Below, in pieces: positions 9,060 through 18,457 of a DNA stretch of 64,000 nucleotides; position 1 is the stretch's first letter, and every line of letters starts with the position of its first letter. The notes under the pieces were generated by a model. It was not told the DNA's origin, ran no database searches, and saw nothing but the letters and a program-made list of their open reading frames with translations. Position numbers and translations under genes: made by a program. This DNA comes from Pseudomonas californiensis (GTDB lineage: Bacteria; Pseudomonadota; Gammaproteobacteria; Pseudomonadales; Pseudomonadaceae), in contig NZ_JAGTPK010000014.1 in the NCBI RefSeq assembly GCF_021147775.1, positions 62,001 to 126,000 of the forward strand. The letters are read 5' to 3'.

Positions 9060-9905
9060 ATGCTGACTGATCATAAAATCCCTTTGGGCGAGTACATCGC
9101 GGCGTTCGTCGACTGGTTGACGCGCAATGGCGCTGACTACTTCGATGCGATTGCCTCGACACTGGAAATGATGATCCACGGGTTTACCTTCGCGCTGACC
9201 TGGTTCAATCCATTCGTCCTGATCGGCCTGATCGCTGCCCTTGCGCACTTTATTCAACGCAAGTGGGGCCTGACGGTTTTTGTCATCCTCTCGTTCCTGC
9301 TGATCCTGAACCTGCATTACTGGCAGGAAACCATGGAAACCCTGGCTCAGGTGCTGTTCGCCACACTGGTCTGCGTCGTCATCGGTGTGCCTCTGGGCAT
9401 CATCGCCGCGCACAAGCCGATGTTCTATACGATCATCCGCCCGCTGCTGGACTTGATGCAGACGGTTCCAACCTTTGTTTACCTGATCCCGACCCTCACG
9501 TTGTTCGGCCTGGGCGTTGTACCGGGTCTCATTTCAACGGTGGTCTTTGCCATCGCCGCGCCGATCCGCCTGACGTATCTGGGCATTCGCGATGTGCCCC
9601 ATGAATTGCTGGACGCGGGCAAAGCGTTTGGCTCGTCGCGACGCCAGTTACTGACCCGAATCGAACTCCCTTACGCCATGCCAAGCATCGCTGCCGGCAT
9701 CACCCAGTGCATCATGCTGTCGTTGTCGATGGTGGTGATCGCCGCGCTGGTCGGTGCAGACGGCTTGGGCAAACCGGTGGTCAACGCATTGAACACGGCT
9801 GATATCGCACTGGGCTTCGAAGCGGGCCTGGCGATCGTATTGCTGGCAATCATGCTCGACCGTATCTGCAAACAACCCGAAGCCAAGGTAGGGTCCGACG
9901 CATGA
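9060..9905 (+). CDS. choW: Choline ABC transporter, permease
   Basis: Inner-membrane permease of 281 residues with about six or seven hydrophobic segments between residues 45 and 265. The BPD_transp_1 coupling loop is visible: the EAA-like motif ELLDAGKAFGSSRRQLLTRI followed by ELPYAMPSIAAG. VPTFVYLIPTLTLFGLG is typical of the ProW/OpuAB group. It lies 67 bp after choX, and its stop overlaps the choV start (ATGA), so subunit synthesis is likely coupled. Confidence 0.92.
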   Translation: MLTDHKIPLGEYIAAFVDWLTRNGADYFDAIASTLEMMIHGFTFALTWFNPFVLIGLIAALAHFIQRKWGLTVFVILSFLLILNLHYWQETMETLAQVLFATLVCVVIGVPLGIIAAHKPMFYTIIRPLLDLMQTVPTFVYLIPTLTLFGLGVVPGLISTVVFAIAAPIRLTYLGIRDVPHELLDAGKAFGSSRRQLLTRIELPYAMPSIAAGITQCIMLSLSMVVIAALVGADGLGKPVVNALNTADIALGFEAGLAIVLLAIMLDRICKQPEAKVGSDA

Positions 9906-11080
9906 GCATCATCAAATTCGACCAGGTAGACGTCATCTTCGCCAAGGACCCGCGTGAAGCCCTCAAGCTGCTGGATGAAGGCCTCACGCGTGATCAGATT
10001 CTCAAGAAAACCGGCCAGATCGTCGGTGTGGAGAAAGCCAGCCTCGATATCGAGAAGGGTGAAATCTGCGTTCTGATGGGCCTGTCGGGCTCCGGTAAAT
10101 CCAGCCTGTTGCGCTGCATCAACGGCCTCAACACCGTGAGCCGTGGCTCGCTGTTCGTCGAACACGAAGGCTCGCAGATCAACATCGCCAACTGCTCGGC
10201 CGCCGAACTGAAGATGATGCGCACCAAGCGTATCGCCATGGTGTTTCAGAAGTTCGCCCTGATGCCTTGGCTGACCGTGCGCGAAAACATCAGTTTCGGC
10301 CTGGAAATGCAGGGCCGTCCCGAGAAGGAACGGCGCAAGCTGGTGGACGAGAAACTGGAGCTGGTCGGCCTGACCCAGTGGCGCAACAAGAAGCCAGACG
10401 AACTGTCCGGCGGCATGCAGCAGCGTGTAGGCCTGGCACGTGCACTGGCGATGGACGCCGACATCCTGCTGATGGACGAACCGTTCTCGGCACTCGACCC
10501 ACTGATCCGCCAAGGGCTGCAGGACGAACTGCTGGCCCTGCAAAGCAAACTGAGCAAGACCATCGTGTTCGTCAGCCATGACCTGGATGAGGCGCTGAAA
10601 CTGGGCAGCCGCATCGCAATCATGAAAGACGGTCGGATCGTCCAGTACAGCGTGCCGGAACAGATCGTGCTCAACCCGGCTGATGAATACGTGCGCACGT
10701 TCGTGGCACACACCAACCCGCTCAACGTGCTGTGCGGGCGCAGCCTGATGCGCACCGTGGATCAATGCACCCGCGTCAACGGCTCCGTCTGCCTGGATCC
10801 GGGTGGCGACTCGTGGCTGGACCTGGCCGAAGGCAACGTCATCAAAGGCGCACGTCAGGGCGCTGGCACGCTTGACTTGCAGAACTGGACGCCGGGGCAG
10901 GACGTCAACACCCTCGATCGCCGTCCTACCCTCGTGCATTCCAACATCGGCATGCGTGACGCCTTGCAGATTCGCTACCAGACCGGCAACAAACTGGTCC
11001 TGCAGGACGGCAACCAGGTCGTCGGCATCCTCGGTGACACCGAGCTGTACCACGCCCTGCTGGGAAAAAATCACGGCTGA
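9902..11080 (+). CDS. choV: Choline ABC transporter, ATP-binding protein
   Basis: Cytoplasmic ATPase of 392 residues that powers choline uptake. Walker A GLSGSGKSSLL, the Q-loop MVFQKFALMPW, the signature LSGGMQQRVGLARAL, Walker B ILLMDEPFSALDP and the H-loop FVSHDLDEAL are all intact. The long N-terminal extension (about 45 residues, FDQVDVIFAKDPREALKLLD) and the C-terminal extension after about residue 280 are typical of quaternary-amine transporters of the ProV/ChoV type. The C-terminal part is weakly CBS-like. It ends the choXWV operon, before a hairpin. Confidence 0.92.
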   Translation: MSIIKFDQVDVIFAKDPREALKLLDEGLTRDQILKKTGQIVGVEKASLDIEKGEICVLMGLSGSGKSSLLRCINGLNTVSRGSLFVEHEGSQINIANCSAAELKMMRTKRIAMVFQKFALMPWLTVRENISFGLEMQGRPEKERRKLVDEKLELVGLTQWRNKKPDELSGGMQQRVGLARALAMDADILLMDEPFSALDPLIRQGLQDELLALQSKLSKTIVFVSHDLDEALKLGSRIAIMKDGRIVQYSVPEQIVLNPADEYVRTFVAHTNPLNVLCGRSLMRTVDQCTRVNGSVCLDPGGDSWLDLAEGNVIKGARQGAGTLDLQNWTPGQDVNTLDRRPTLVHSNIGMRDALQIRYQTGNKLVLQDGNQVVGILGDTELYHALLGKNHG

Positions 11081-11088
11081 TGCATGGG

Positions 11089-11154
11089 CTCCCACGGCAT
11101 GCACTCCATCTGGAGGCATACCGTGGGAGTCAGCCGGGCGACATTCCGTTTGCT
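11089..11154 (+). terminator. Hairpin after choV fused to a repeat arm shared with the msrA element
   Basis: CTCCCACGG (11089-11097) pairs perfectly with CCGTGGGAG (11121-11129), with further pairing inside. It begins 9 bases after the choV stop and probably terminates or stabilises the choXWV message. Bases 11125-11154 are the same 30-bp sequence, with three changes, as 1808-1837. Confidence 0.6.
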
Positions 11155-11251
11155 GAGAAAGAAGTCGCCACACCAGCCACCTGTTCAGCGCCTGTTACAG
11201 AGCCTTCGAGAGCAAGCCTCCTACCCTCCTTTCAAACACCTTGGCTTTTTA

Positions 11252-11271
11252 TTGATTGATCGTTCAATCAA
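11252..11271. promoter_or_regulatory. BetI operator upstream of betIBA
   Basis: TTGATTGA-TCGT-TCAATCAA is an inverted repeat with perfect 8-bp arms, 66 bp before the betI ATG. It agrees with the palindromic AT-rich sites known for BetI repressors. Choline is expected to release BetI and so induce betIBA. Confidence 0.85.
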
Positions 11272-11337
11272 AAATCTTTAGACTGGCTCGACCATTTCGG
11301 TACCGCGATCACTTCAAAGCCCGGGAGAACTCAGTCA

Positions 11338-11925
11338 ATGCCTAAAGTGGGTATGCAACCCATCCGCCGCCAACAGTTGATCCAGGCCACGCTGACTGCG
11401 GTCGATCAAGTCGGCATGGGCGACGCCAGTATCGCGTTGATCGCCCGGTTGGCGGGTGTCTCGAACGGCATCATCAGTCACTACTTTCAGGACAAGAACG
11501 GCCTGATTGCCGCCACCATGCGGCACTTGATGAATGCCTTGATCCAGACTGTCCGCGAGCGCCGGCAGGCCCTTACTGACGATAGCCCACGCGCACACCT
11601 GCAAGTGATCATCGAAGGCAACTTCGACGCCAGCCAGGTCAACGGCCCAGCCATGAAAACCTGGCTCGCCTTCTGGGCAACCAGCATGCATCACCCGTCG
11701 CTGCACCGTTTGCAGCGTATCAACGATCACCGCCTGTACTCGAATCTGTGCTGCCAGTTCCGCCGTGTATTGCCACAGGAACAGGCACGCAGTGCCGCAC
11801 GCGGTCTCGCCGCCCTGATTGACGGGCTATGGCTGAGAGGCGCGCTGTCAGGCGATGCATTCGACACCGAACAAGCGCAACGGATTGCCTACGAATACAT
11901 GGATTTCCAACTGGCGAAGCAGTGA
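11338..11925 (+). CDS. betI: BetI, choline-responsive TetR-family repressor
   Basis: TetR-type regulator of 195 residues. The N-terminal helix-turn-helix covers about residues 10-55 ([18 protein letters not shown], then [20 protein letters not shown]), and the C-terminal ligand domain contains [20 protein letters not shown] and [15 protein letters not shown]. It represses its own operon and releases DNA when choline is present. A perfect palindrome lies upstream, and betB and betA follow in the same orientation. The length and order betI-betB-betA match other Pseudomonas; the betT gene found beside them in some species is absent here. Confidence 0.95.
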   Translation: MPKVGMQPIRRQQLIQATLTAVDQVGMGDASIALIARLAGVSNGIISHYFQDKNGLIAATMRHLMNALIQTVRERRQALTDDSPRAHLQVIIEGNFDASQVNGPAMKTWLAFWATSMHHPSLHRLQRINDHRLYSNLCCQFRRVLPQEQARSAARGLAALIDGLWLRGALSGDAFDTEQAQRIAYEYMDFQLAKQ

Positions 11926-12035
11926 GCCCAGGGCTTGACGCCCCCCCCTCACCGAACGACTGAACGCCCGTGTTGCCCAATGTTTCCGGCACACTGAAAT
12001 CAGTCATCGCCCCCCACTGAATTTGCGAGGACTTT

Positions 12036-13508
12036 ATGGCCCGTTTTGAATTGCAGAAACTCTATATCGACGGCGGTTATGTCGATGCCAGCAACACCGA
12101 AACCTTCCAGGCGATCAACCCGGCGAATGGCGAAGTACTTGCCGAGATCCAGCGCGCCAGCAAAGAAGACGTAGAGCGCGCTGTGGTCGCTGCTGAAAAG
12201 GGCCAGAAAATCTGGGCTGCGATGACCGCCGTCGAGCGCTCCCGCATCCTGCGCCGTGCCGTCGATATTCTGCGCGAGCGTAACGATGAGCTGGCAGCGC
12301 TGGAAACCCTGGACACCGGCAAGGCGATCTCCGAGACCCGCTTCGTCGACATCGTCACCGGTGCCGATGTGCTGGAATATTACGCGGGCCTGGTGCCCGC
12401 CATCGAAGGCGAACAGATTCCGCTGCGTGATTCGTCGTTCGTTTACACCCGTCGCGAACCGCTGGGCGTTGTGGCTGGAATCGGCGCGTGGAACTACCCG
12501 ATCCAGATCGCCCTGTGGAAATCCGCACCGGCTCTGGCCGCAGGCAATGCAATGATCTTCAAGCCGAGCGAAGTCACCTCGCTGACCACCTTGAAACTCG
12601 CCGAAATCTACACCGAAGCTGGTGTGCCAAACGGCGTATTCAACGTGCTGACCGGCAGCGGCCGTGAAGTTGGCACCTGGATCACCGAGCATCCGCGCAT
12701 CGAGAAGGTGTCGTTCACTGGCGGCACCGACACCGGCAAGAAAGTCATGGCCAGCGCTTCGAGCTCTTCGCTCAAGGAAGTGACCATGGAATTGGGCGGC
12801 AAGTCGCCATTGATCATTTTTGATGACGCCGATCTGGACCGCGCCGCCGACATCGCGATGATGGCCAACTTCTACAGTTCCGGCCAGGTCTGCACCAACG
12901 GCACTCGCGTGTTCGTTCCGAACGCATTGAAGGCCGAGTTCGAGGCCAAAATTCTTGAGCGAGTGAAGCGTATTCGCGCCGGCAACCCAGAGGACGAAAA
13001 CATCAACTTCGGCCCGCTGGTCAGCTTCGAGCACATGGAAAATGTGCTGGGTTATATCGCCAAGGGCAAAGAGCAAGGCGCACGCCTGCTGTGTGGTGGC
13101 GAACGTCTGAGCGGTGGCGTCTTCGACAAAGGCGCGTTCGTGGCACCTACCGTGTTCACTGACTGCACCGATGAGATGACCATCGTGCGCGAAGAAATCT
13201 TCGGCCCGGTAATGAGCATCCTCGGCTACGACACCGAAGAGGAAGTGGTGCGTCGTGCCAACGACACTGACTTCGGCCTGGCTGCAGGCATCGTGACCCG
13301 CGACCTGAACCGCGCTCACCGCGTGATTCATCAACTGGAAGCCGGTATCTGCTGGATCAATGCCTGGGGCGAGTCGGCGGCGCAAATGCCGGTCGGCGGC
13401 TACAAGCAGTCGGGCGTGGGCCGCGAAAACGGCATCAGCTCCCTGACCCAGTACACACGCATCAAATCGGTACAGATCGAACTGGGCGACTACGCCTCGG
13501 TGTTCTAA
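12036..13508 (+). CDS. betB: Betaine aldehyde dehydrogenase
   Basis: Cytoplasmic NAD(P)-dependent enzyme of 490 residues that oxidises betaine aldehyde to glycine betaine, the second step from choline. The aldehyde dehydrogenase landmarks are present: the cofactor region [21 protein letters not shown], the glutamate of [11 protein letters not shown] (about residue 252), and the catalytic cysteine in [14 protein letters not shown] (about 286). The C-terminal [15 protein letters not shown] is also present. It lies 110 bp after betI, with GAGGAC before the ATG. The product protects against osmotic stress and can feed carbon and nitrogen metabolism under GbdR. Confidence 0.96.
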   Translation: MARFELQKLYIDGGYVDASNTETFQAINPANGEVLAEIQRASKEDVERAVVAAEKGQKIWAAMTAVERSRILRRAVDILRERNDELAALETLDTGKAISETRFVDIVTGADVLEYYAGLVPAIEGEQIPLRDSSFVYTRREPLGVVAGIGAWNYPIQIALWKSAPALAAGNAMIFKPSEVTSLTTLKLAEIYTEAGVPNGVFNVLTGSGREVGTWITEHPRIEKVSFTGGTDTGKKVMASASSSSLKEVTMELGGKSPLIIFDDADLDRAADIAMMANFYSSGQVCTNGTRVFVPNALKAEFEAKILERVKRIRAGNPEDENINFGPLVSFEHMENVLGYIAKGKEQGARLLCGGERLSGGVFDKGAFVAPTVFTDCTDEMTIVREEIFGPVMSILGYDTEEEVVRRANDTDFGLAAGIVTRDLNRAHRVIHQLEAGICWINAWGESAAQMPVGGYKQSGVGRENGISSLTQYTRIKSVQIELGDYASVF

Positions 13509-13556
13509 GCATTCGTTGAGTTGGACTTCGTCTGAGGCGAGGCCTTTGCGCACACA

Positions 13557-13603
13557 CCCGCTCCAACAGCTGAAAAGCGGGAGCGAGCAAGCTTGCGAAA
13601 GGG
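13557..13603. repeat. REP-like palindrome in the betB-betA gap
   Basis: GCGGGAGCGAGCAAGCTTGC followed by GAAAGG resembles the Pseudomonas REP unit (GTGGGAGCGAGC...TCGCGAAGG). An upstream CCCGCT can also pair with AGCGGG (13557-13581). Such elements are common between and inside operons of this group. Confidence 0.6.
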
Positions 13604-13639
13604 CACGTTTCAAGTAGCGCACTAGCATGGGGTGCTAGG

Positions 13640-13663
13640 GGTCGAGCGTCGAATCGCTCGACC
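13640..13663 (+). terminator. Hairpin between betB and betA
   Basis: GGTCGAGCG and CGCTCGACC form a perfect 9-bp stem with a 6-base loop. There is no U-run, so it may attenuate, stabilise betB mRNA, or be part of the repeat cluster rather than a full terminator. Confidence 0.45.
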
Positions 13664-13709
13664 TTGCGCTGAATTGCATTTGCCCCACCTACCTTGAGAG
13701 GGCGCAGTT

Positions 13710-15410
13710 ATGTCCCAGGAATACGACTACATCATCATTGGCGCAGGCTCGGCCGGTAACACGCTGGCAGCCCGTCTCACCGAAGACGCGGGCGTCACCG
13801 TTCTGCTGCTGGAAGCCGGCGGCCCCGACTATCGTCTGGACTTCCGTACCCAGATGCCCGCCGCACTGGCTTTCCCGCTGCAAGGCCGCCGTTACAACTG
13901 GGCCTATGAAACCGAGCCCGAGCCGCACATGAACAACCGCCGCATGGAATGTGGCCGCGGCAAGGGCCTGGGTGGCTCGTCGCTTATCAACGGCATGTGC
14001 TACATCCGCGGCAACGCGATGGACTACGACGGCTGGGCAAAAGAGCCAGGACTGGAAGACTGGACTTATCTCGATTGCCTGCCGTACTTCCGCAAGGCCG
14101 AGACACGTGACATCGGCCCGAACGACTATCACGGCGGCGAAGGTCCGGTCAGCGTGACCACGCCGAAGGCAGGCAACAACCCGCTGTTCCACGCCATGGT
14201 CGAAGCAGGCGTACAAGCGGGCTACCCTCGCACCGACGACCTCAACGGCTATCAGCAGGAAGGTTTCGGTCCGATGGACCGCACCGTGACGCCGAACGGC
14301 CGTCGCGCGAGCACCGCACGTGGGTATCTGGACGAAGCGAAAAAGCGCTCGACGCTGACCATCGTGACTCACGCATTGACTGACCGTGTTCTGTTCGATG
14401 GCAAGCGTGCGGTCGGCGTGGCGTATCTGGTAGGCGACAGCGACACGCGCATCGAAGCCCGTGCCCGCAAGGAAGTGCTGCTGTGTGGTGGTGCGATTGC
14501 CTCACCCCAGATTCTGCAACGCTCCGGCGTCGGCCCGGCTGAAGTGCTGAAAAAGCTCGACATCCCGGTGGTACACGACCTGCCTGGCGTTGGCCAGAAC
14601 CTCCAGGATCACCTGGAAATGTACTTGCAGTACGCCTGCACCAAGCCTGTGTCGCTCTACCCTTCCCTGCTGTGGTGGAATCAGCCTGCGATTGGCGCGC
14701 AATGGATGTTCCTCGGCACCGGTATTGGCGCCAGCAACCAGTTCGAAGCCGGTGGTTTCATCCGTTCGAGCACGGCATTTGAATGGCCGAACATCCAGTA
14801 CCACTTCCTGCCGGTTGCGATCAATTACAACGGCACCAAGGGCGTGCAGGAGCATGGTTTCCAAGCGCACGTGGGCTCCATGCGCTCGCCGAGCCGTGGC
14901 CGTGTGCAGGTCAAGTCCAAAGACCCGCGCGAGTACCCGAGCATCCTGTTCAATTACATGGCGTCCGAGCAGGACTGGCAGGAATTTCGCGACGGCATTC
15001 GGCTGACCCGCGAAATCATCCAGCAACCGGCACTGGACCCGTACCGCGGCCGCGAAATCAGCCCAGGCATTGAAGTGCAGTCGGATGAAGATCTGGACAC
15101 CTTTGTGCGTGAACACGCTGAAACGGCTTATCACCCGTCGTGTTCGTGCAAGATGGGCACCGACGAGATGGCGGTGGTCGATGGTCAGGGCCGCGTACAT
15201 GGTCTGCAAGGTCTGCGCGTCGTGGATGCGTCGATCATGCCGCTGATCACAACGGGCAACCTGAATGCGCCGACGATCATGATCGCCGAGAAAATCGCCG
15301 ACAAGATCCGTGGTCGCCAGCCTCTCCCACGCAGCACCGCTGACTACTACGTGGCCGGTGACAAGCCTGCACGCAACAAGCCACTGCGCGAGATCGGCGC
15401 TTCGGCCTGA
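13710..15410 (+). CDS. betA: Choline dehydrogenase
   Basis: FAD-dependent GMC oxidoreductase of 566 residues that oxidises choline to betaine aldehyde, membrane-associated and linked to the respiratory chain. The N-terminal dinucleotide fold reads [17 protein letters not shown]. The GMC signatures [20 protein letters not shown] (about 82-101) and [16 protein letters not shown] (about 262-277) are present. The C-terminal HPSCSCKMG carries the catalytic histidine. The ATG follows GAGAGG. It is the last gene of betIBA, though a 201-bp gap with a REP and a hairpin separates it from betB. Confidence 0.96.
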   Translation: MSQEYDYIIIGAGSAGNTLAARLTEDAGVTVLLLEAGGPDYRLDFRTQMPAALAFPLQGRRYNWAYETEPEPHMNNRRMECGRGKGLGGSSLINGMCYIRGNAMDYDGWAKEPGLEDWTYLDCLPYFRKAETRDIGPNDYHGGEGPVSVTTPKAGNNPLFHAMVEAGVQAGYPRTDDLNGYQQEGFGPMDRTVTPNGRRASTARGYLDEAKKRSTLTIVTHALTDRVLFDGKRAVGVAYLVGDSDTRIEARARKEVLLCGGAIASPQILQRSGVGPAEVLKKLDIPVVHDLPGVGQNLQDHLEMYLQYACTKPVSLYPSLLWWNQPAIGAQWMFLGTGIGASNQFEAGGFIRSSTAFEWPNIQYHFLPVAINYNGTKGVQEHGFQAHVGSMRSPSRGRVQVKSKDPREYPSILFNYMASEQDWQEFRDGIRLTREIIQQPALDPYRGREISPGIEVQSDEDLDTFVREHAETAYHPSCSCKMGTDEMAVVDGQGRVHGLQGLRVVDASIMPLITTGNLNAPTIMIAEKIADKIRGRQPLPRSTADYYVAGDKPARNKPLREIGASA

Positions 15411-15431
15411 TCGCAGACTGGCTTGCTGAAA

Positions 15432-15462
15432 GGGCGGTGCATCCACTCGAGATGTACCGCCC
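15432..15462 (+). terminator. Hairpin after betA
   Basis: GGGCGGTGCATC pairs with GATGTACCGCCC (12 bp, one G-U pair, 7-base loop) 21 bases after the stop. There is no clear U-run. Confidence 0.55.
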
Positions 15463-15680
15463 GTGCAGCAACCTTCGCGTACAAGACAGCTATCCCCCGG
15501 CTCGCCCTCACTCGGTCAGCTCGAAGGTGTGCTTCAGCTCATTGCAATCCCCGCGCAAGCCTCTATCTCACGCTTGCAGGTGCAGCCCGCACGTCTACGG
15601 GTTAATCTCATGATTCATGGCAATGGGCCCACGAGGCCTTACGGACTTTACCGACCGCCCTCAAGAAGGAGCTTGTCTGC

Positions 15681-17123
15681 ATGTTCGATTTCTCCGCGCA
15701 ACTCAAGCAGCGTTTCGCTGCCCTCCAGAGCGATGCGCAATTCTTTTCTGTACGTTATGTCCGCCGCACTGGCCAACGCCTGTGCGTGCGCAAGAATGTC
15801 GCCGAACCGCCATCGTTGAGTAGCGACGAAGGTGCGATGCTCACGGCGCGTGTCAAAGGTGTCGAGGCCTACGCCGCCACCCACGATATCTCTCAGGCCG
15901 GTCTGCAGACGGCCCTGAATCAAGCTGTCGCCATGGCCAGGCGCCTTGCACCGCATGCGCTGCTGGACCTCTCAGACCACGCGGTCTCAACCGCACGCGC
16001 CGATTACCTGTCACCACATTTCAGCGATGCCTTCCCGCCGCTGAGCGACTGCATCGGGCTATTGATGGCCGAGTCCAACTCGGTCCCGCAAGACGAGCGC
16101 CTGGTCAGCTGGCAGGCGAGCCTGGGCCTGGAAACGGTTGAGCAGATCTACCTCAACAGCGCTGGCGCGGAAATTCGTCAGGCGCAGCGCTTTGTATATC
16201 CGGGCATGAGCGTCACCGCCTATGACGGTCAGGACAGCCAGACCCGCACCTTGGGTGGGGATAACTTTGGCCAGCAAGGCGGCATTGAAGTGCTGAGCCA
16301 TTGCGGACTGATCGGTGCTGCAACGGTAGTTGCCGATCAGGCCTTGCAACTGATTCTCGCGCCCAACACGCCTACCGGCCCACGTGACCTGCTGTTGCTG
16401 CCCGACCAGATGACCCTGCAGATTCACGAGTCCATCGGCCATCCACTGGAGCTGGACCGCATTCTGGGCGATGAGCGCAATTACGCGGGCACCAGCTTCG
16501 TCAAGGCGTCGGACTTCGGCACGCTGCAGTACGGTTCCAGTCTGCTGAACGTAACGTTCGACCCGGAAATTCCGGAGCAACTGGCCAGTTACGCACATGA
16601 CGATGACGGCACCCCGGCCAGCAAGCAGTTTCTGATTCGCAACGGCCTGCTGCAACGACCGCTGGGGGGTGCGCTGTCGCAATACCGCAGTGGTCTTGAA
16701 GGCGTTGCCAACAGCCGCGCCTGCAACTGGAACCGCCCACCGATTGATCGCATGGCCAATCTCAACATCGAGCCGGGCGATCAGTCGATGAACAGCCTGA
16801 TCGGCAACATCGAGAACGGCATCCTGATGTCGAACAATCGCTCCTGGTCCATTGATGACGCGCGCAACAAGTTTCAGTTTGGCTGTGAGTGGGGCCAGTT
16901 GATTGAAAACGGTGAACTCAGGGGCGTCGTGAAGAATCCCAATTACCGGGCGATCTCGGCACAGTTCTGGAAGAGCCTCAGCGCGGTAGGCGATGCCAGC
17001 ACATTCAAGGTGCTGGGCACCCCCAATTGCGGCAAGGGCGAACCCAACCAGGTGGTACGTGTAGGGCACGCCTCGCCCGCCTGCGTATTTACCCATGTCG
17101 ATGTATTTGGAGGGGATGCCTGA
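15681..17123 (+). CDS. TldD-like metalloprotease subunit
   Basis: TldD/PmbA-family protein of 480 residues. The zinc site HESIGHPLELDR (HExxxH, about residue 249) marks it as the catalytic, TldD-type partner; the family's C-terminal GGxN-like and CGKG stretches (GTPNCGKGEPNQ) are present. TldD-TldE heterodimers degrade unfolded peptides and, in E. coli, mature microcin B17 and process CcdA. It is probably a paralogue of the housekeeping tldD, since the usual Pseudomonas neighbours are absent. GGAG precedes the ATG. Its TGA overlaps the next ATG (TGATG), so the pair is translationally coupled. Confidence 0.88.
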   Translation: MFDFSAQLKQRFAALQSDAQFFSVRYVRRTGQRLCVRKNVAEPPSLSSDEGAMLTARVKGVEAYAATHDISQAGLQTALNQAVAMARRLAPHALLDLSDHAVSTARADYLSPHFSDAFPPLSDCIGLLMAESNSVPQDERLVSWQASLGLETVEQIYLNSAGAEIRQAQRFVYPGMSVTAYDGQDSQTRTLGGDNFGQQGGIEVLSHCGLIGAATVVADQALQLILAPNTPTGPRDLLLLPDQMTLQIHESIGHPLELDRILGDERNYAGTSFVKASDFGTLQYGSSLLNVTFDPEIPEQLASYAHDDDGTPASKQFLIRNGLLQRPLGGALSQYRSGLEGVANSRACNWNRPPIDRMANLNIEPGDQSMNSLIGNIENGILMSNNRSWSIDDARNKFQFGCEWGQLIENGELRGVVKNPNYRAISAQFWKSLSAVGDASTFKVLGTPNCGKGEPNQVVRVGHASPACVFTHVDVFGGDA

Positions 17124-18448
17124 TGTCGCACCAACAGCAATTCGAGGCACTGGTTGCGGTGCTCAAGGCGGCCATCAGCCCGACCGAACAGTTCACGCTA
17201 GCGTACGACGCAGAGGTGTCAGACTTCATTCGCTTCAACCATGGCCAAGTGCGTCAGGCCGGCCAGGTGCAGCAGGCCATTGCGACCCTCAAGCTGATCG
17301 ACGACGGGCGCCACGCCAACCTGGAACTCACGCTTTCAGGCGATACACAGACCGACACCCAGCGCTTGAACGAGGCCTTGCAGCAGTTGCGTGAAACGTT
17401 GCCGTCGCTTTCAAAGGACCCGTACCTGTTGCCCAACATGCAGGCGTGGCACAGCAACAACGTGCAGAACGTGCCGCTGCCGGACAGCGGACACGTCGTC
17501 GAGCACATCAGCGAACTGTCCCAAGGGCTGGACCTGGTAGGTTTCTATGCTGCAGGACCTCTGTATCGCGGTTTCGCCAGCTCTTGGGGCGCGCTGGGTT
17601 GGCATCAGGCCAACAGCTTCAACTTTGACTGGAGCCTGTTCCATGAAAACGGTCAGGCAGTAAAAGCCAATTATGCGGGTCACGACTGGAACACCGAAGC
17701 CTTCGTGCAGCGCTTCGAGCAGGCCCGCGAACAGCTGGAGTTTCTCGGTCGCCCACTGCATGCCCTGGCGCCCGGCCAATACCGGGCCTACCTGGCACCG
17801 GCGGCGCTGGACGAAGTCATCGGCATGCTGTGCTGGGGCGGGTTTTCTGCGCAGGCGCTGGCCAGCAAACGCAGCCCGTTGCAGCGACTGTATGACGGTA
17901 ATACGCAGTTCAGCCCATTGATCAGTGTCGATGAAAAAGTCAGCGGTTCGCTGTCACCGGCCTTTTCGCGCGAGGGTTATCCACGCAAGGACCTGCCATT
18001 GATCGTCAACGGGCAGGCTGGCGAGCGGCTGGTGGATTCCAGCAGCGCCGCGGAATACGACCTGCCTGCCAACGGCGCGGATTACGGCGAGTGGCCCAGC
18101 GCACTGAACATTGCAGGCGGTTCGCTGGAACTGGATCAGGTACTGGAAAAGCTCGGTACTGGTCTGTACATCAGCAACCTCTGGTACCTGAATTTCTCCG
18201 ATCGAGCCGCCGCACGTCTGACTGGCATGACACGTTTTGCGACCTTCTGGGTCGAAAACGGCAAGATCGTCGCGCCTGTCAGCACGATGCGTTTCGACGA
18301 CAGCGCCTACAGTTTGTTGGGCAGTGCGCTTGAAGACCTGACCCGGGAACGGGAGCTGATTCTTCAATCCAGCACCTACAGCCAGCGTCAGACCGGCTCC
18401 ATCGAACTGCCCGGAGCCTTGATCAACCGACTGACCCTCACGCTATAG
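17123..18448 (+). CDS. TldE/PmbA-like partner of the upstream TldD-like protein
   Basis: A 441-residue protein of the same superfamily. It lacks the HExxxH zinc motif, as TldE/PmbA partners do, and it ends in a TldD/PmbA C-terminal domain (LWYLNFSDRAAARLTGMTRF and GKIVAPVSTMRFDDSAYSLL). It should form the non-catalytic half of the heterodimer. The start at 17123 overlaps the preceding stop by one base; in-frame codons further upstream lie inside the tldD-like gene. Only nine bases separate it from the MFS gene, suggesting a three-gene operon. Confidence 0.85.
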   Translation: MSHQQQFEALVAVLKAAISPTEQFTLAYDAEVSDFIRFNHGQVRQAGQVQQAIATLKLIDDGRHANLELTLSGDTQTDTQRLNEALQQLRETLPSLSKDPYLLPNMQAWHSNNVQNVPLPDSGHVVEHISELSQGLDLVGFYAAGPLYRGFASSWGALGWHQANSFNFDWSLFHENGQAVKANYAGHDWNTEAFVQRFEQAREQLEFLGRPLHALAPGQYRAYLAPAALDEVIGMLCWGGFSAQALASKRSPLQRLYDGNTQFSPLISVDEKVSGSLSPAFSREGYPRKDLPLIVNGQAGERLVDSSSAAEYDLPANGADYGEWPSALNIAGGSLELDQVLEKLGTGLYISNLWYLNFSDRAAARLTGMTRFATFWVENGKIVAPVSTMRFDDSAYSLLGSALEDLTRERELILQSSTYSQRQTGSIELPGALINRLTLTL

Positions 18449-18457
18449 AAGGAGCCT

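Noticed and set aside
9671..13628. Long antisense frames opposite choV (about 500 codons) and betB (about 540 codons)
   Set aside because: They mirror strongly conserved genes, have no family resemblance or ribosome sites, and are explained by high-GC codon bias.
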